Both the position numbers and the translations under genes were made by a program. From HIMB59 sp038124765 (GTDB taxonomy: Bacteria > Pseudomonadota > Alphaproteobacteria > HIMB59): DNA of 8,035 bases. The notes below the pieces were generated by a model that saw only the letters and a program-made list of their open reading frames with translations, was not told the DNA's origin and did not search any database. Position 1 is the first letter of the stretch. Every line of letters starts with the position of its first letter. Below, piece by piece: positions 1-5,860 of this stretch. The stretch is from positions 1-8,035 of the forward strand of contig JAYPCO010000039.1 in assembly GCA_038124765.1 (NCBI GenBank), in the 5' to 3' direction.

Positions 1-534
1 AATAATATTATTGGTGATAATACTGACGCTCTAGGTTTTAAGAAAACATATCAAAAACTTAAAGTTAAAAATGTTAAAAATGTTTTATTGATTGGTGCGG
101 GAGGGGCGGCAAGAGCTGTTTTATATACGCTTAATGAAAAAAGCATTGATAATATTGATATTTTTACAAGAACATTAAATAGAAAAAAATCACTTAGCTC
201 GGATTTTCATTTTAAAAAATTTACTAATAAAACAAGTAGTTTAAGAAAAAAATACGATTTAATCATTAATAGTTCGAGTGCTGGAATGTTACATCAAGAT
301 AAAATGAAAAAACCAATAATAAATCTAGTCCCTCATGCTAAATACATTATTGATATTGTATATAACCCTTTACAAACCGAACTAATTATAGAGGCCAACA
401 AAAATAATATTCCTTGTATGGGCGGATTAACAATGCTGGTTGAACAGGCAAAACCCTCCTTTGAGAAATGGTTTAAAAAAAGTGCTCAAATCAATCAAAG
501 TTTATATTCCATATTAGAAAAAAAATTATCATGA
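1..534 (+). CDS. aroE: Shikimate dehydrogenase (NADP+), 3' part, truncated by window start
   Basis: Reduces 3-dehydroshikimate to shikimate with NADPH in the cytoplasmic chorismate (aromatic amino acid) pathway. The reading frame is open from base 1, so the gene begins upstream; 177 residues are visible of the usual ~270, and roughly the first 95 are missing. Visible motifs in order: GDNTDALGF at residues 5-13, containing the substrate-binding/catalytic Asp; the Rossmann glycine loop GAGGAARAV at about 32-40; FTRT, at the position of the NADP-preferring NRT-type motif; NSSSAGM, in place of the usual N-x-T-x-x-GM (Ser for Thr); DIVYNPLQT; and a C-terminal GGLTMLVEQAKPSFEKW helix typical of AroE. 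A TTG at base 88 could look like a start but lies inside the Rossmann fold and is not one. The stop overlaps the coaE start as ATGA, implying translational coupling. Identification is very secure. Confidence 0.96.
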   Translation, partial: NNIIGDNTDALGFKKTYQKLKVKNVKNVLLIGAGGAARAVLYTLNEKSIDNIDIFTRTLNRKKSLSSDFHFKKFTNKTSSLRKKYDLIINSSSAGMLHQDKMKKPIINLVPHAKYIIDIVYNPLQTELIIEANKNNIPCMGGLTMLVEQAKPSFEKWFKKSAQINQSLYSILEKKLS

Positions 535-1091
535 AAATAGCAATTACAGGCAACATCGGTTCTGGTAAAAGTGAAGTTATAAAATATTTATTAAAGAAAA
601 ACTATTGCTGCATTTCATCAGATAAAATTATAGCTAAACTTCATCAGGAGGAAGAATTTAAGAATTTTATTTCATCACAGTTACATTTAGATAAAAAAAA
701 TTACAAAGAGCAACTTATTAACAACCTTAAAAATAATGAATTTAATAAACAACTTAAAAAAATCATTTATCCTCGACTCAATGCGGAGAAAAAAAGGATA
801 TTACCTAAATTTAAAACCAAACAATTTATATTTCACGAAATACCTTTACTATTTGAAGAAAAGTTAAATAGTTTTTATGATAAAGTAATTTTTATAAAGT
901 CAGATTGTAATAAAAGACTTCAACGGGTTATGAAAAGAGGGGTATCAAAAGATTATTTTTATTTAATGAATAAAAGGCAAATGAACCAAAATATAAAATC
1001 AATACAATCCGATTTCACTATTCTTAACAATGGTTCTAAATTAGATTTATATAATCAAACTCAAAGATTAATAGAAGTATGCGAGAAATAA
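531..1091 (+). CDS. coaE: Dephospho-CoA kinase
   Basis: Catalyses ATP-dependent phosphorylation of the ribose 3'-OH of dephospho-CoA, the last step of coenzyme A synthesis, in the cytosol. The 186-residue protein (family about 200) has a P-loop GNIGSGKS at residues 7-14. The SSD motif at 29-31 aligns with the family's DAD signature and keeps the second Asp (D31, equivalent to E. coli D33). IIYPRL at 78-83 stands where I-x-HP is usual. IPLLFEE at 104-110 matches the PLLFE signature. A lid-like Arg cluster spans about 129-136 (R129, R132, R136). The C-terminal RQMNQNIK...SDFTILNNGS stretch matches the usual Q-x(5)K-x(3)AD-x-VIxNxG region. The ATG overlaps the aroE stop by 4 bases, and the 3' end overlaps dnaQ by 13 bases. 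No clear Shine-Dalgarno sequence is visible, so coupled translation is likely. The substitutions at normally conserved sites look like lineage drift; function is probably retained. Confidence 0.93.
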   Translation: MKIAITGNIGSGKSEVIKYLLKKNYCCISSDKIIAKLHQEEEFKNFISSQLHLDKKNYKEQLINNLKNNEFNKQLKKIIYPRLNAEKKRILPKFKTKQFIFHEIPLLFEEKLNSFYDKVIFIKSDCNKRLQRVMKRGVSKDYFYLMNKRQMNQNIKSIQSDFTILNNGSKLDLYNQTQRLIEVCEK

Positions 1092-1759
1092 TTTTAGACA
1101 TAGAAACAACCGGCCTAAAACATGAAGAAGGTCATCGTATTATTGAAATTGGTTGTATTGAATTGGTGCAAAAAGAAGTCAAGGGCTCTTATCATCAGTA
1201 TATAAATCCTAGTAAAACTCTGACCGAGGATAATATTAAAATCCATGGAATAACTAATGAATTTCTTGAAGATAAGCCATTTTTTGATGAGATAGCTGAT
1301 GATTTTTTAGGTTTCATTGAAGATAGTAAAATCATTGCGCACAACGCCTCTTTTGATATTGGATTTTTAAATTTTGAGTTAGAGAAGATTGGTAAATTAA
1401 AAATCGAAAATGAACGAGTCATTGATACAGTGGGTATAGCTAGAAATCAATTTCCAGGACAACAAGTCAACTTAGATGCTCTTGTAAAAAAATTAAAAAT
1501 CAACACTCTGATAAACAGAGAACATCATGGCGCGCTCAAGGATGCCAAAATACTAACAGACGTTTATTTAGAGCTAAGGGGCATTACACAATTAGGAATA
1601 AAATTAGATCAGGGCTCATCAGAAAACTTAAAATTAGCCAGTGAACCAAATTTAGATAAAATAGTATTAACAAAAGAAGAGACAGAAGCACATAAAGAGT
1701 TTATAAAGAATAAAATCCCCAATTCTAATTGGGCTAAAATTGATAAAAGTTATGAGTAG
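1079..1759 (+). CDS. dnaQ: DNA polymerase III subunit epsilon (3'-5' proofreading exonuclease)
   Basis: Proofreading subunit of the replicative polymerase core; removes misincorporated nucleotides 3' to 5'. It is a DEDDh exonuclease with all motifs intact: Exo I DIETTG at residues 7-12 (D7, E9), Exo II AHNASFD at 87-93 (D93), and Exo III with H150 and D155 in HHGALKDA. The 226-residue length and the C-terminal tail after residue ~170, ending in a T-x-EE-x-x-AH ... NW segment at about 198-218, resemble the alphaproteobacterial and E. coli epsilon tail that contacts the alpha subunit. This supports a true polymerase subunit rather than a stand-alone RNase T-like nuclease. The ATG at 1079 places Exo I at the usual distance from the N terminus; the start lies inside the end of coaE. 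The stop overlaps the next gene by 8 bases. Confidence 0.95.
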   Translation: MREIILDIETTGLKHEEGHRIIEIGCIELVQKEVKGSYHQYINPSKTLTEDNIKIHGITNEFLEDKPFFDEIADDFLGFIEDSKIIAHNASFDIGFLNFELEKIGKLKIENERVIDTVGIARNQFPGQQVNLDALVKKLKINTLINREHHGALKDAKILTDVYLELRGITQLGIKLDQGSSENLKLASEPNLDKIVLTKEETEAHKEFIKNKIPNSNWAKIDKSYE

Positions 1760-2261
1760 CGAATTTATAGATATAATTTTATTTGGCTTTATAGCCGTTT
1801 TTCTCATTTATAGATTGAAGAATATTCTAGGCTCTACAGAGGGAAAAATTATTAATATTAAAACAAGAAAGACCGAAACAAGGTTAAAACCAAAAGTAGT
1901 CAAACCAAATGACAATGCTGAATTCTTATCTGGAGCTGATAAAGCTTATGAAATGATTGTGCAGGCATATCAAAATAATAATCTTGAAAAAGTAAGCGAT
2001 CTATTAACACCGGAGGCGATGCAAGCCATGGCGCAAGCAAAAGCCCCCAAAGAGATTAAATTTTCTGAAGTCAAATCGAGTAGCGTTGTTGAAGATAAAT
2101 CTGATGAAAATAGATTGGTCAAGTCAGTTAAATTTGAAACTGAGCATTATAATGTTGCCAACAACGAAATTTTAAATGTAGTGGAAGAATGGGGATTTGA
2201 AAAAGATAAGAAATCCAATGACCCCAACTGGAAACTGTTCTCTATCAAACTTGTCTCATAA
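1752..2261 (+). CDS. Tim44-like domain inner-membrane protein (TimA-type), short form
   Basis: The predicted protein has 169 residues. One hydrophobic segment at about 5-20 (FIDIILFGFIAVFLIYRL) is followed by a basic linker (about 32-51) and then a Tim44-like C-terminal domain, recognisable from FLSGADKAYEMIVQAYQNNNLEKVSDLLTP (given in parts: FLSGADKAYEMIV at 58-70, LLTPEAM at 84-90) and the closing SNDPNWKL at 155-162. In alphaproteobacteria such proteins are inner-membrane anchored, related to the matrix domain of mitochondrial Tim44; their bacterial role is not well established. The protein is shorter than the ~210-230 residues I expect for the family, with the middle of the domain reduced. 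I chose ATG 1752 because it begins directly at the membrane anchor as in relatives; an in-frame TTG at 1740 would add only four residues. It overlaps dnaQ by 8 bases. The secB gene often found between these two is absent. Confidence 0.82.
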   Translation: MSSEFIDIILFGFIAVFLIYRLKNILGSTEGKIINIKTRKTETRLKPKVVKPNDNAEFLSGADKAYEMIVQAYQNNNLEKVSDLLTPEAMQAMAQAKAPKEIKFSEVKSSSVVEDKSDENRLVKSVKFETEHYNVANNEILNVVEEWGFEKDKKSNDPNWKLFSIKLVS

Positions 2262-2754
2262 AATTAAATTAACTTTAGATAACAACAGAACAAAAAAAAA
2301 ACTAGAAGACCTTCCTAATCAAAAAATATCCATCAATTTAGGAGGAGATAAAAAAAAAGCAATAAAACCAACATCAATTGTAAATGAAAAAACACCCCCA
2401 TCACTTAAAAATAGTATAAAGCCAGTAGTATTAGATCAGCAATTATTTAAGCAGTTTAAGAATAAAGAATATAAAAAAATTGATCTACATGGACTTACAG
2501 TTGATGAGGCGCATCAATCTCTAATTGCATATTTAAAATCCAATTATAACAAAGAAAATTTTTTGCATATTGTTATTACAGGTCTAGGTAATAAATCTTC
2601 AGGTGAGGAGTTTTTTACAGGTAAAATTAGAAAACAATTTCCGTTTTGGTTAGAAACTGAACTATTTCAAAAATTTGTTAAGTCTTACTGTCCCTGTAAA
2701 ATACAACATGGTGGCTTAGGGGCTTTTTATATTAAATTAAAATCTAAAGTATAA
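2218..2754 (+). CDS. Smr-domain protein (putative nuclease/nucleic-acid binding)
   Basis: The C-terminal half is an Smr (MutS2 C-terminal-like) domain at about residues 88-176. It shows IDLHG at 88-92, TGLGNKSSG at 121-129 (family TGKG-x-x-S), a P-x-WL segment at 142-145 and HGGLGAFYIKL at 164-174. Stand-alone Smr proteins bind nucleic acid, and some are endonucleases acting on branched DNA or RNA; the exact role of this one cannot be read from sequence. The N-terminal ~85 residues are basic, low in complexity and poorly conserved. The start is uncertain: ATG 2218 gives 178 residues with a 44-base overlap with the Tim44-like gene. TTG 2251 gives 167 residues beginning MSHKIKL with an 11-base overlap, and may be the real start because the extra residues read the Tim44 WKLF codons out of frame. 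A further in-frame TTG lies at 2197. The 3' end overlaps hslU, on the opposite strand, by 11 bases. Confidence 0.85.
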   Translation: MTPTGNCSLSNLSHKIKLTLDNNRTKKKLEDLPNQKISINLGGDKKKAIKPTSIVNEKTPPSLKNSIKPVVLDQQLFKQFKNKEYKKIDLHGLTVDEAHQSLIAYLKSNYNKENFLHIVITGLGNKSSGEEFFTGKIRKQFPFWLETELFQKFVKSYCPCKIQHGGLGAFYIKLKSKV

Positions 2755-4057
2755 ATTTTTTATCGTCTTGCGGTTTGATTTCAGAAGATAATGCATCTAT
2801 AACCCATTTTTTGTTAATAACTTCAATTTTTCTTTCTTGATGATTTGCTTCAAAACTAATTTGTTCAAGAATTTTTTCAAATATTGTTTGGAGTCTTCTC
2901 GCACCAATATTTTCAACTTCTTTGTTAATTTGCTCTGTTAAGTTGGCAATCTCTTCAATCGCTTCATCATCAAAATTGATTTCAATATTTTCCGTGTCAA
3001 ACAGCGCTTTATACTGTTTGGTTAGGCTATTATCAGTCTCTTTTAAAATTTTAATAAAATCGCTTTTAGTTAAAGCGTTTAATCTAACTCTTACAGGCAA
3101 TCTCCCTTGTAACTCTGGTAATAAATCACTCGGCTTAGATTGATGAAAAGCACCTGAGGCGATAAATAAGATATGATTTGTTTCTATTGTTCCATACTTT
3201 GTGGACACCACCGTTCCCTCTATAAGCGGAAGTAAATCTCTTTGTACGCCATCTCTGGATACATCGCCACCTCGGCGTTCTTGATTGGTTGCAATTTTAT
3301 CTATTTCATCAATAAACACGATACCACTTTCTTGAACGTTTTTGATGGCGCTTTGAATTACGTTCTGTTTCTCTGCAATTTTTTCAATTTCTTCTTGGAT
3401 AAGAGGTTCATAGGCGTCGCCAATTTTAATCTTTGTTTTTTTCTTATTTTTCAACCCTTTACCAAATATGTCATTGATATTGATCATGCCCATTTGAGCA
3501 CCTGGCATGCCAGGGATATCTAAAGATTGAAAGGGGTTTGATTTTTGATCAATAGAAATTTCTATTTCTTTTTCATTGAGTTGATTATCGCGCAACATGG
3601 AGCGAAATTTTTCCTTAGTTTCAGGAGATGGGCCCTCTCCTAAAAGTGCTTTGAGCACTGCCTCTTCTGCATTTGATTTGGCTTCATCAATAAATTTTTC
3701 ACGAATTTTTTTCTTTTCAAGGTTTATAGCAACTTCTATTAAATCGCGAATAATTTGCTCCACGTCTCTGCCGACATATCCTATCTCTGTAAATTTTGTA
3801 GCCTCAACTTTAATAAACGGAGATTGGGTTAGTTTGGCAAGCTTCCTTGCTATTTCTGTTTTGCCACAACCGGTGGGACCAATCATTAAAATATTTTTAG
3901 GGATGATGTCTTCTCTTAAAGATTCATCTTTAATATTTAATCTTCTCCATCGATTTCTCAGCGCAATTGCTACAGCTTTTTTTGCATCATCTTGACCGAT
4001 GACATATCGGTCGAGCTCTTCTTTGATGACTTTAGGAGTTAAGGCTTGATCGTCCAT
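2744..4057 (-). CDS. hslU: ATP-dependent protease HslVU, ATPase/unfoldase subunit
   Basis: Hexameric AAA+ (Clp/Hsp100) unfoldase that feeds unfolded substrates to the HslV peptidase in the cytosol. At 437 residues it is full length. Seen: Walker A GPTGCGKT at 60-67; the pore loop GYVGRD at 93-98, which grips substrate; an inserted I domain from about 108 to 240 with a Gly/Met/Pro-rich stretch near 182-192; Walker B IVFIDE at 246-251; a sensor 1 region near 296-303; the arginine finger in ELQGR (R319); and sensor 2 GARRL at 385-389. The C terminus ends in KFIL, matching the conserved tail that inserts into HslV to activate it. The ATG shares one base with the hslV stop (TAATG arrangement), so the pair is one transcript with coupled translation. 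The stop lies inside the last codons of the convergent Smr gene. Confidence 0.97.
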   Translation of the reverse strand: MDDQALTPKVIKEELDRYVIGQDDAKKAVAIALRNRWRRLNIKDESLREDIIPKNILMIGPTGCGKTEIARKLAKLTQSPFIKVEATKFTEIGYVGRDVEQIIRDLIEVAINLEKKKIREKFIDEAKSNAEEAVLKALLGEGPSPETKEKFRSMLRDNQLNEKEIEISIDQKSNPFQSLDIPGMPGAQMGMININDIFGKGLKNKKKTKIKIGDAYEPLIQEEIEKIAEKQNVIQSAIKNVQESGIVFIDEIDKIATNQERRGGDVSRDGVQRDLLPLIEGTVVSTKYGTIETNHILFIASGAFHQSKPSDLLPELQGRLPVRVRLNALTKSDFIKILKETDNSLTKQYKALFDTENIEINFDDEAIEEIANLTEQINKEVENIGARRLQTIFEKILEQISFEANHQERKIEVINKKWVIDALSSEIKPQDDKKFIL

Positions 4058-4608
4058 TAAAAATTTATTTCAGCAAGATTAAGCGTTTCATTCGTATAGA
4101 TACAAAGTTCCGCCGCTACTTTTAAAGACTCCTCTGCAATTTCTTTTGCAGATAAATTTGATTTTCTTTTAAGTGCTCTTGCAGCGCTTAAAGCAAAGTT
4201 TCCACCAGATCCGATTGCAACAATACCTTCTTGTGGCTCAAGTACATCGCCAGTGCCACTAATCAAAAAGGTTTCATTTTTATCTGCTGCAATAATCATA
4301 GACTCAAGTCTTCTCAGATATTTGTCTGTCCGCCAATCTTTCGCCAGTTCAACACACGCTCTTTTTAAATTATAGGAAAACTCTTCACATTTTTTTTCTA
4401 GTCGATCAAACAGGGTTAAGGCATCGGCTGTAGAGCCGGCAAAACCTACAATGATTTGATCATCATGAAATGTTCTTATTTTATTAGCATTCGATTTTAT
4501 AACCGCATTACCTAATGTAACCTGTCCATCAGAGGCAATAACGACACTTTTTTCATCTCGCACGCATACAACTGTGGTTGCACGTATTAATGTTTTATTT
4601 TTATCCAT
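4057..4608 (-). CDS. hslV: ATP-dependent protease HslVU, peptidase subunit
   Basis: N-terminal-nucleophile threonine peptidase, the bacterial counterpart of the proteasome beta subunit; forms a double hexamer capped by HslU. Aligning with E. coli HslV places the catalytic Thr1 at residue 11 of the encoded protein (TTVVCVRD), after a 10-residue leader MDKNKTLIRA that must be removed. Other conserved positions fall exactly in register: D27 (mature D17, in SDGQVTLGN), K43 (mature K33) and S134 in AIGSGG (mature S124). ELAKDWRTDKYLRRLE at 87-102 is a family signature. Length 183 is normal for alphaproteobacteria. First gene of the hslVU operon, transcribed divergently from hisB across 38 bp. An extended leader of this sort is common in alphaproteobacterial HslV, unlike E. 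coli, where only Met is removed. Confidence 0.97.
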   Translation of the reverse strand: MDKNKTLIRATTVVCVRDEKSVVIASDGQVTLGNAVIKSNANKIRTFHDDQIIVGFAGSTADALTLFDRLEKKCEEFSYNLKRACVELAKDWRTDKYLRRLESMIIAADKNETFLISGTGDVLEPQEGIVAIGSGGNFALSAARALKRKSNLSAKEIAEESLKVAAELCIYTNETLNLAEINF

Positions 4609-4621
4609 TATTCATATAAAT
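4592..4621 (+). promoter_or_regulatory. Weak candidate promoter for the hisBHAF-HIT operon
   Basis: A TATAAAT -10-like element sits at 4615-4621, about 25 bases before the hisB ATG at 4647, and would give a leader of roughly 19 bases. The region 17 bases upstream (GTTTTA, 4592-4597, inside hslV) is a poor -35 box. The 38-bp gap has no room for a his leader peptide or attenuator, and no T-box or other structured leader is visible. The element overlaps the minus-strand -10 candidate of hslV. Position is dictated mostly by the gene arrangement rather than by motif strength. Confidence 0.25.
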
Positions 4622-4646
4622 ATAGGTACTATTCGGCTGATTACAA
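4619..4646 (-). promoter_or_regulatory. Candidate sigma-70-type promoter for hslVU
   Basis: Read on the minus strand, TTGTAA (4646-4641; 4 of 6 to TTGACA) is separated by 16 bases from TATATT (4624-4619; 5 of 6 to TATAAT). Initiation about 7 bases further on would fall near 4611-4613, leaving only about 3-5 bases before the hslV ATG at 4608, so the transcript would be nearly leaderless. No CIRCE-like or sigma-32 consensus is evident. This is a motif-based inference in an A+T-rich gap; chance matches are easy here. Confidence 0.4.
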
Positions 4647-5231
4647 ATGAGAGAGTATAAATTTAATAGAGAGACAAAAGAAACAAAGATCAATGTATCT
4701 GTCAATTTAGACGGTACTGGCCAGTCCAATATTAAGACTGGGATTGCATTTTTTGACCATATGCTTCAACAAATTAGTACCCATGGTCTAATTGATCTCC
4801 AAATAAACTGTGATGGAGATTTAGATGTGGATATGCACCATACTGTTGAGGATGTTGGTTTGGCGCTAGGTGAGTGTATCAAGAACGCACTGGGCGATAA
4901 AAAAGGCATCACACGTTTTGCCCACGCTTACGTATCGTTCGATGAAACTTTATCTCGTACAGTTATTGATCAATGTAACAGGCCTTATTTTATCTGGAGA
5001 GTAAAAACTACATTAGAAAAAGTAGGAGAGATGGATCAAGAACTTTTTCCTGAATTTTTTAAGTCATTAGTAACAGAAGCAAGAATGAACTGTCATATTG
5101 AAAATTTATATGGTGATAACAATCACCACATTATAGAAAGTTGTTTTAAATCTTTTGCATTAGCATTAAGACAGTCAGTTGCTATTGATCCTAAGAAAAA
5201 CGATATACCGAGTTCCAAAGGGAAACTTTGA
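4647..5231 (+). CDS. hisB: Imidazoleglycerol-phosphate dehydratase (monofunctional)
   Basis: Dehydrates imidazole-glycerol phosphate to imidazole-acetol phosphate, the sixth step of histidine synthesis. The 194-residue protein has the two internally related metal-binding repeats: FFDHML at 35-40 with DMHHTVED at 62-69 (H64, H65, E68), and YGDNNHHIIES at 155-165 (H160, H161, E164), which bind the di-manganese centre. The substrate-loop region SFDETLSR at 97-104 and the SSKGKL C terminus also match the family. There is no N-terminal histidinol-phosphatase domain, so it is the monofunctional type, unlike E. coli HisB. It is the first gene of the his block. ATG 4647 gives the standard R-x-T-x-ET-x-I N terminus; no good Shine-Dalgarno precedes it. 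The stop overlaps the hisH start by 4 bases. Confidence 0.97.
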   Translation: MREYKFNRETKETKINVSVNLDGTGQSNIKTGIAFFDHMLQQISTHGLIDLQINCDGDLDVDMHHTVEDVGLALGECIKNALGDKKGITRFAHAYVSFDETLSRTVIDQCNRPYFIWRVKTTLEKVGEMDQELFPEFFKSLVTEARMNCHIENLYGDNNHHIIESCFKSFALALRQSVAIDPKKNDIPSSKGKL

Positions 5232-5860
5232 AAAAAAAAACAATTGGGCTAATCGACGGCCGCTCCGGCAATATAGGATCTATCAAAAAAGCAATTAAGG
5301 ATATTATTAAAAATCAACCTTTTCGTCTTAAAGTCATCGAAGGCGATTTTAATTTAGATGATTTTGATAAAATAATTCTTCCCGGGCAAGGCGCTTACGC
5401 AACTTTAATGAAAAACTTAAAAGCTTATAAAATTTTGAATTCTCTTAAGCTTTATCTAAAAAAAAATAAATCCTATTTTGGAATTTGCGTAGGTATGCAA
5501 ATACTTTCCGAGAGGGGATATGAAAATAAGACAACCAAGGGCCTCGGTTTTATTCCAGGAAATATAAAAAAATTTCCCAAAAAAAAACTAATTACCCCTC
5601 ATATGGGATGGAATAACATTAAACTCAATAAACAGAACAACGAAATTGTGACCAAAACTTTTGATAACAAGGATTTTTATTTTGTACATAGTTATACTTT
5701 TCAAAACATTCCAAAAAAATTTGTTTTAGCTTCTACAAACTATGGTGGGCTGTTTCCCTCAATCGTAAATACAGGCAATATATATGGCGTTCAATTTCAC
5801 CCCGAAAAAAGCCATAAAAACGGCATAAACTTAATAAAAAACTTTATTTTAAAAGCATGA
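5228..5860 (+). CDS. hisH: Imidazole glycerol phosphate synthase, glutaminase subunit
   Basis: Class I glutamine amidotransferase that releases ammonia from glutamine and channels it to HisF. The 210-residue protein carries the complete triad: nucleophile C87 in GICVGMQ (85-91), and H191 and E193 in GVQFHPEKS (187-195). Also present are the oxyanion-strand motif LPGQGAY at 51-57, PHMGWN at 124-129 and YFVHSYTF at 151-158. The start is TTG at 5228, overlapping the hisB stop as TTGA. No ATG fits, because the conserved first beta strand (IGLIDGRSGNIGS) begins at residue 6. The first codons after TTG are Lys-Lys-Lys within a run of ten A residues (5231-5240), and two further nine-A runs occur at 5458-5466 and 5579-5587. 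The strand-1 motif reads DGRSGN where DYGSGN is usual. Confidence 0.95.
   Translation: MKKKTIGLIDGRSGNIGSIKKAIKDIIKNQPFRLKVIEGDFNLDDFDKIILPGQGAYATLMKNLKAYKILNSLKLYLKKNKSYFGICVGMQILSERGYENKTTKGLGFIPGNIKKFPKKKLITPHMGWNNIKLNKQNNEIVTKTFDNKDFYFVHSYTFQNIPKKFVLASTNYGGLFPSIVNTGNIYGVQFHPEKSHKNGINLIKNFILKA

Noticed and set aside
88..534. aroE as a short complete gene beginning at TTG 88
   Set aside because: The frame continues to base 1 and encodes the conserved GDNTDALGF motif upstream, so it is a window-edge truncation, not a short gene.
3597..3995. A 132-codon open frame on the plus strand opposite hslU, plus shorter ones at 3242-3523 and 2922-3143
   Set aside because: Antisense to strongly conserved hslU codons, with no recognisable domain, operon context or ribosome site; explained by codon usage of the real gene.
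5558..5577. Inverted repeat GGAAAT/ATTTCC with an 8-base loop inside hisH
   Set aside because: Lies in the middle of conserved coding sequence, is short and A+T-rich, and is not followed by a T-run on the plus strand.
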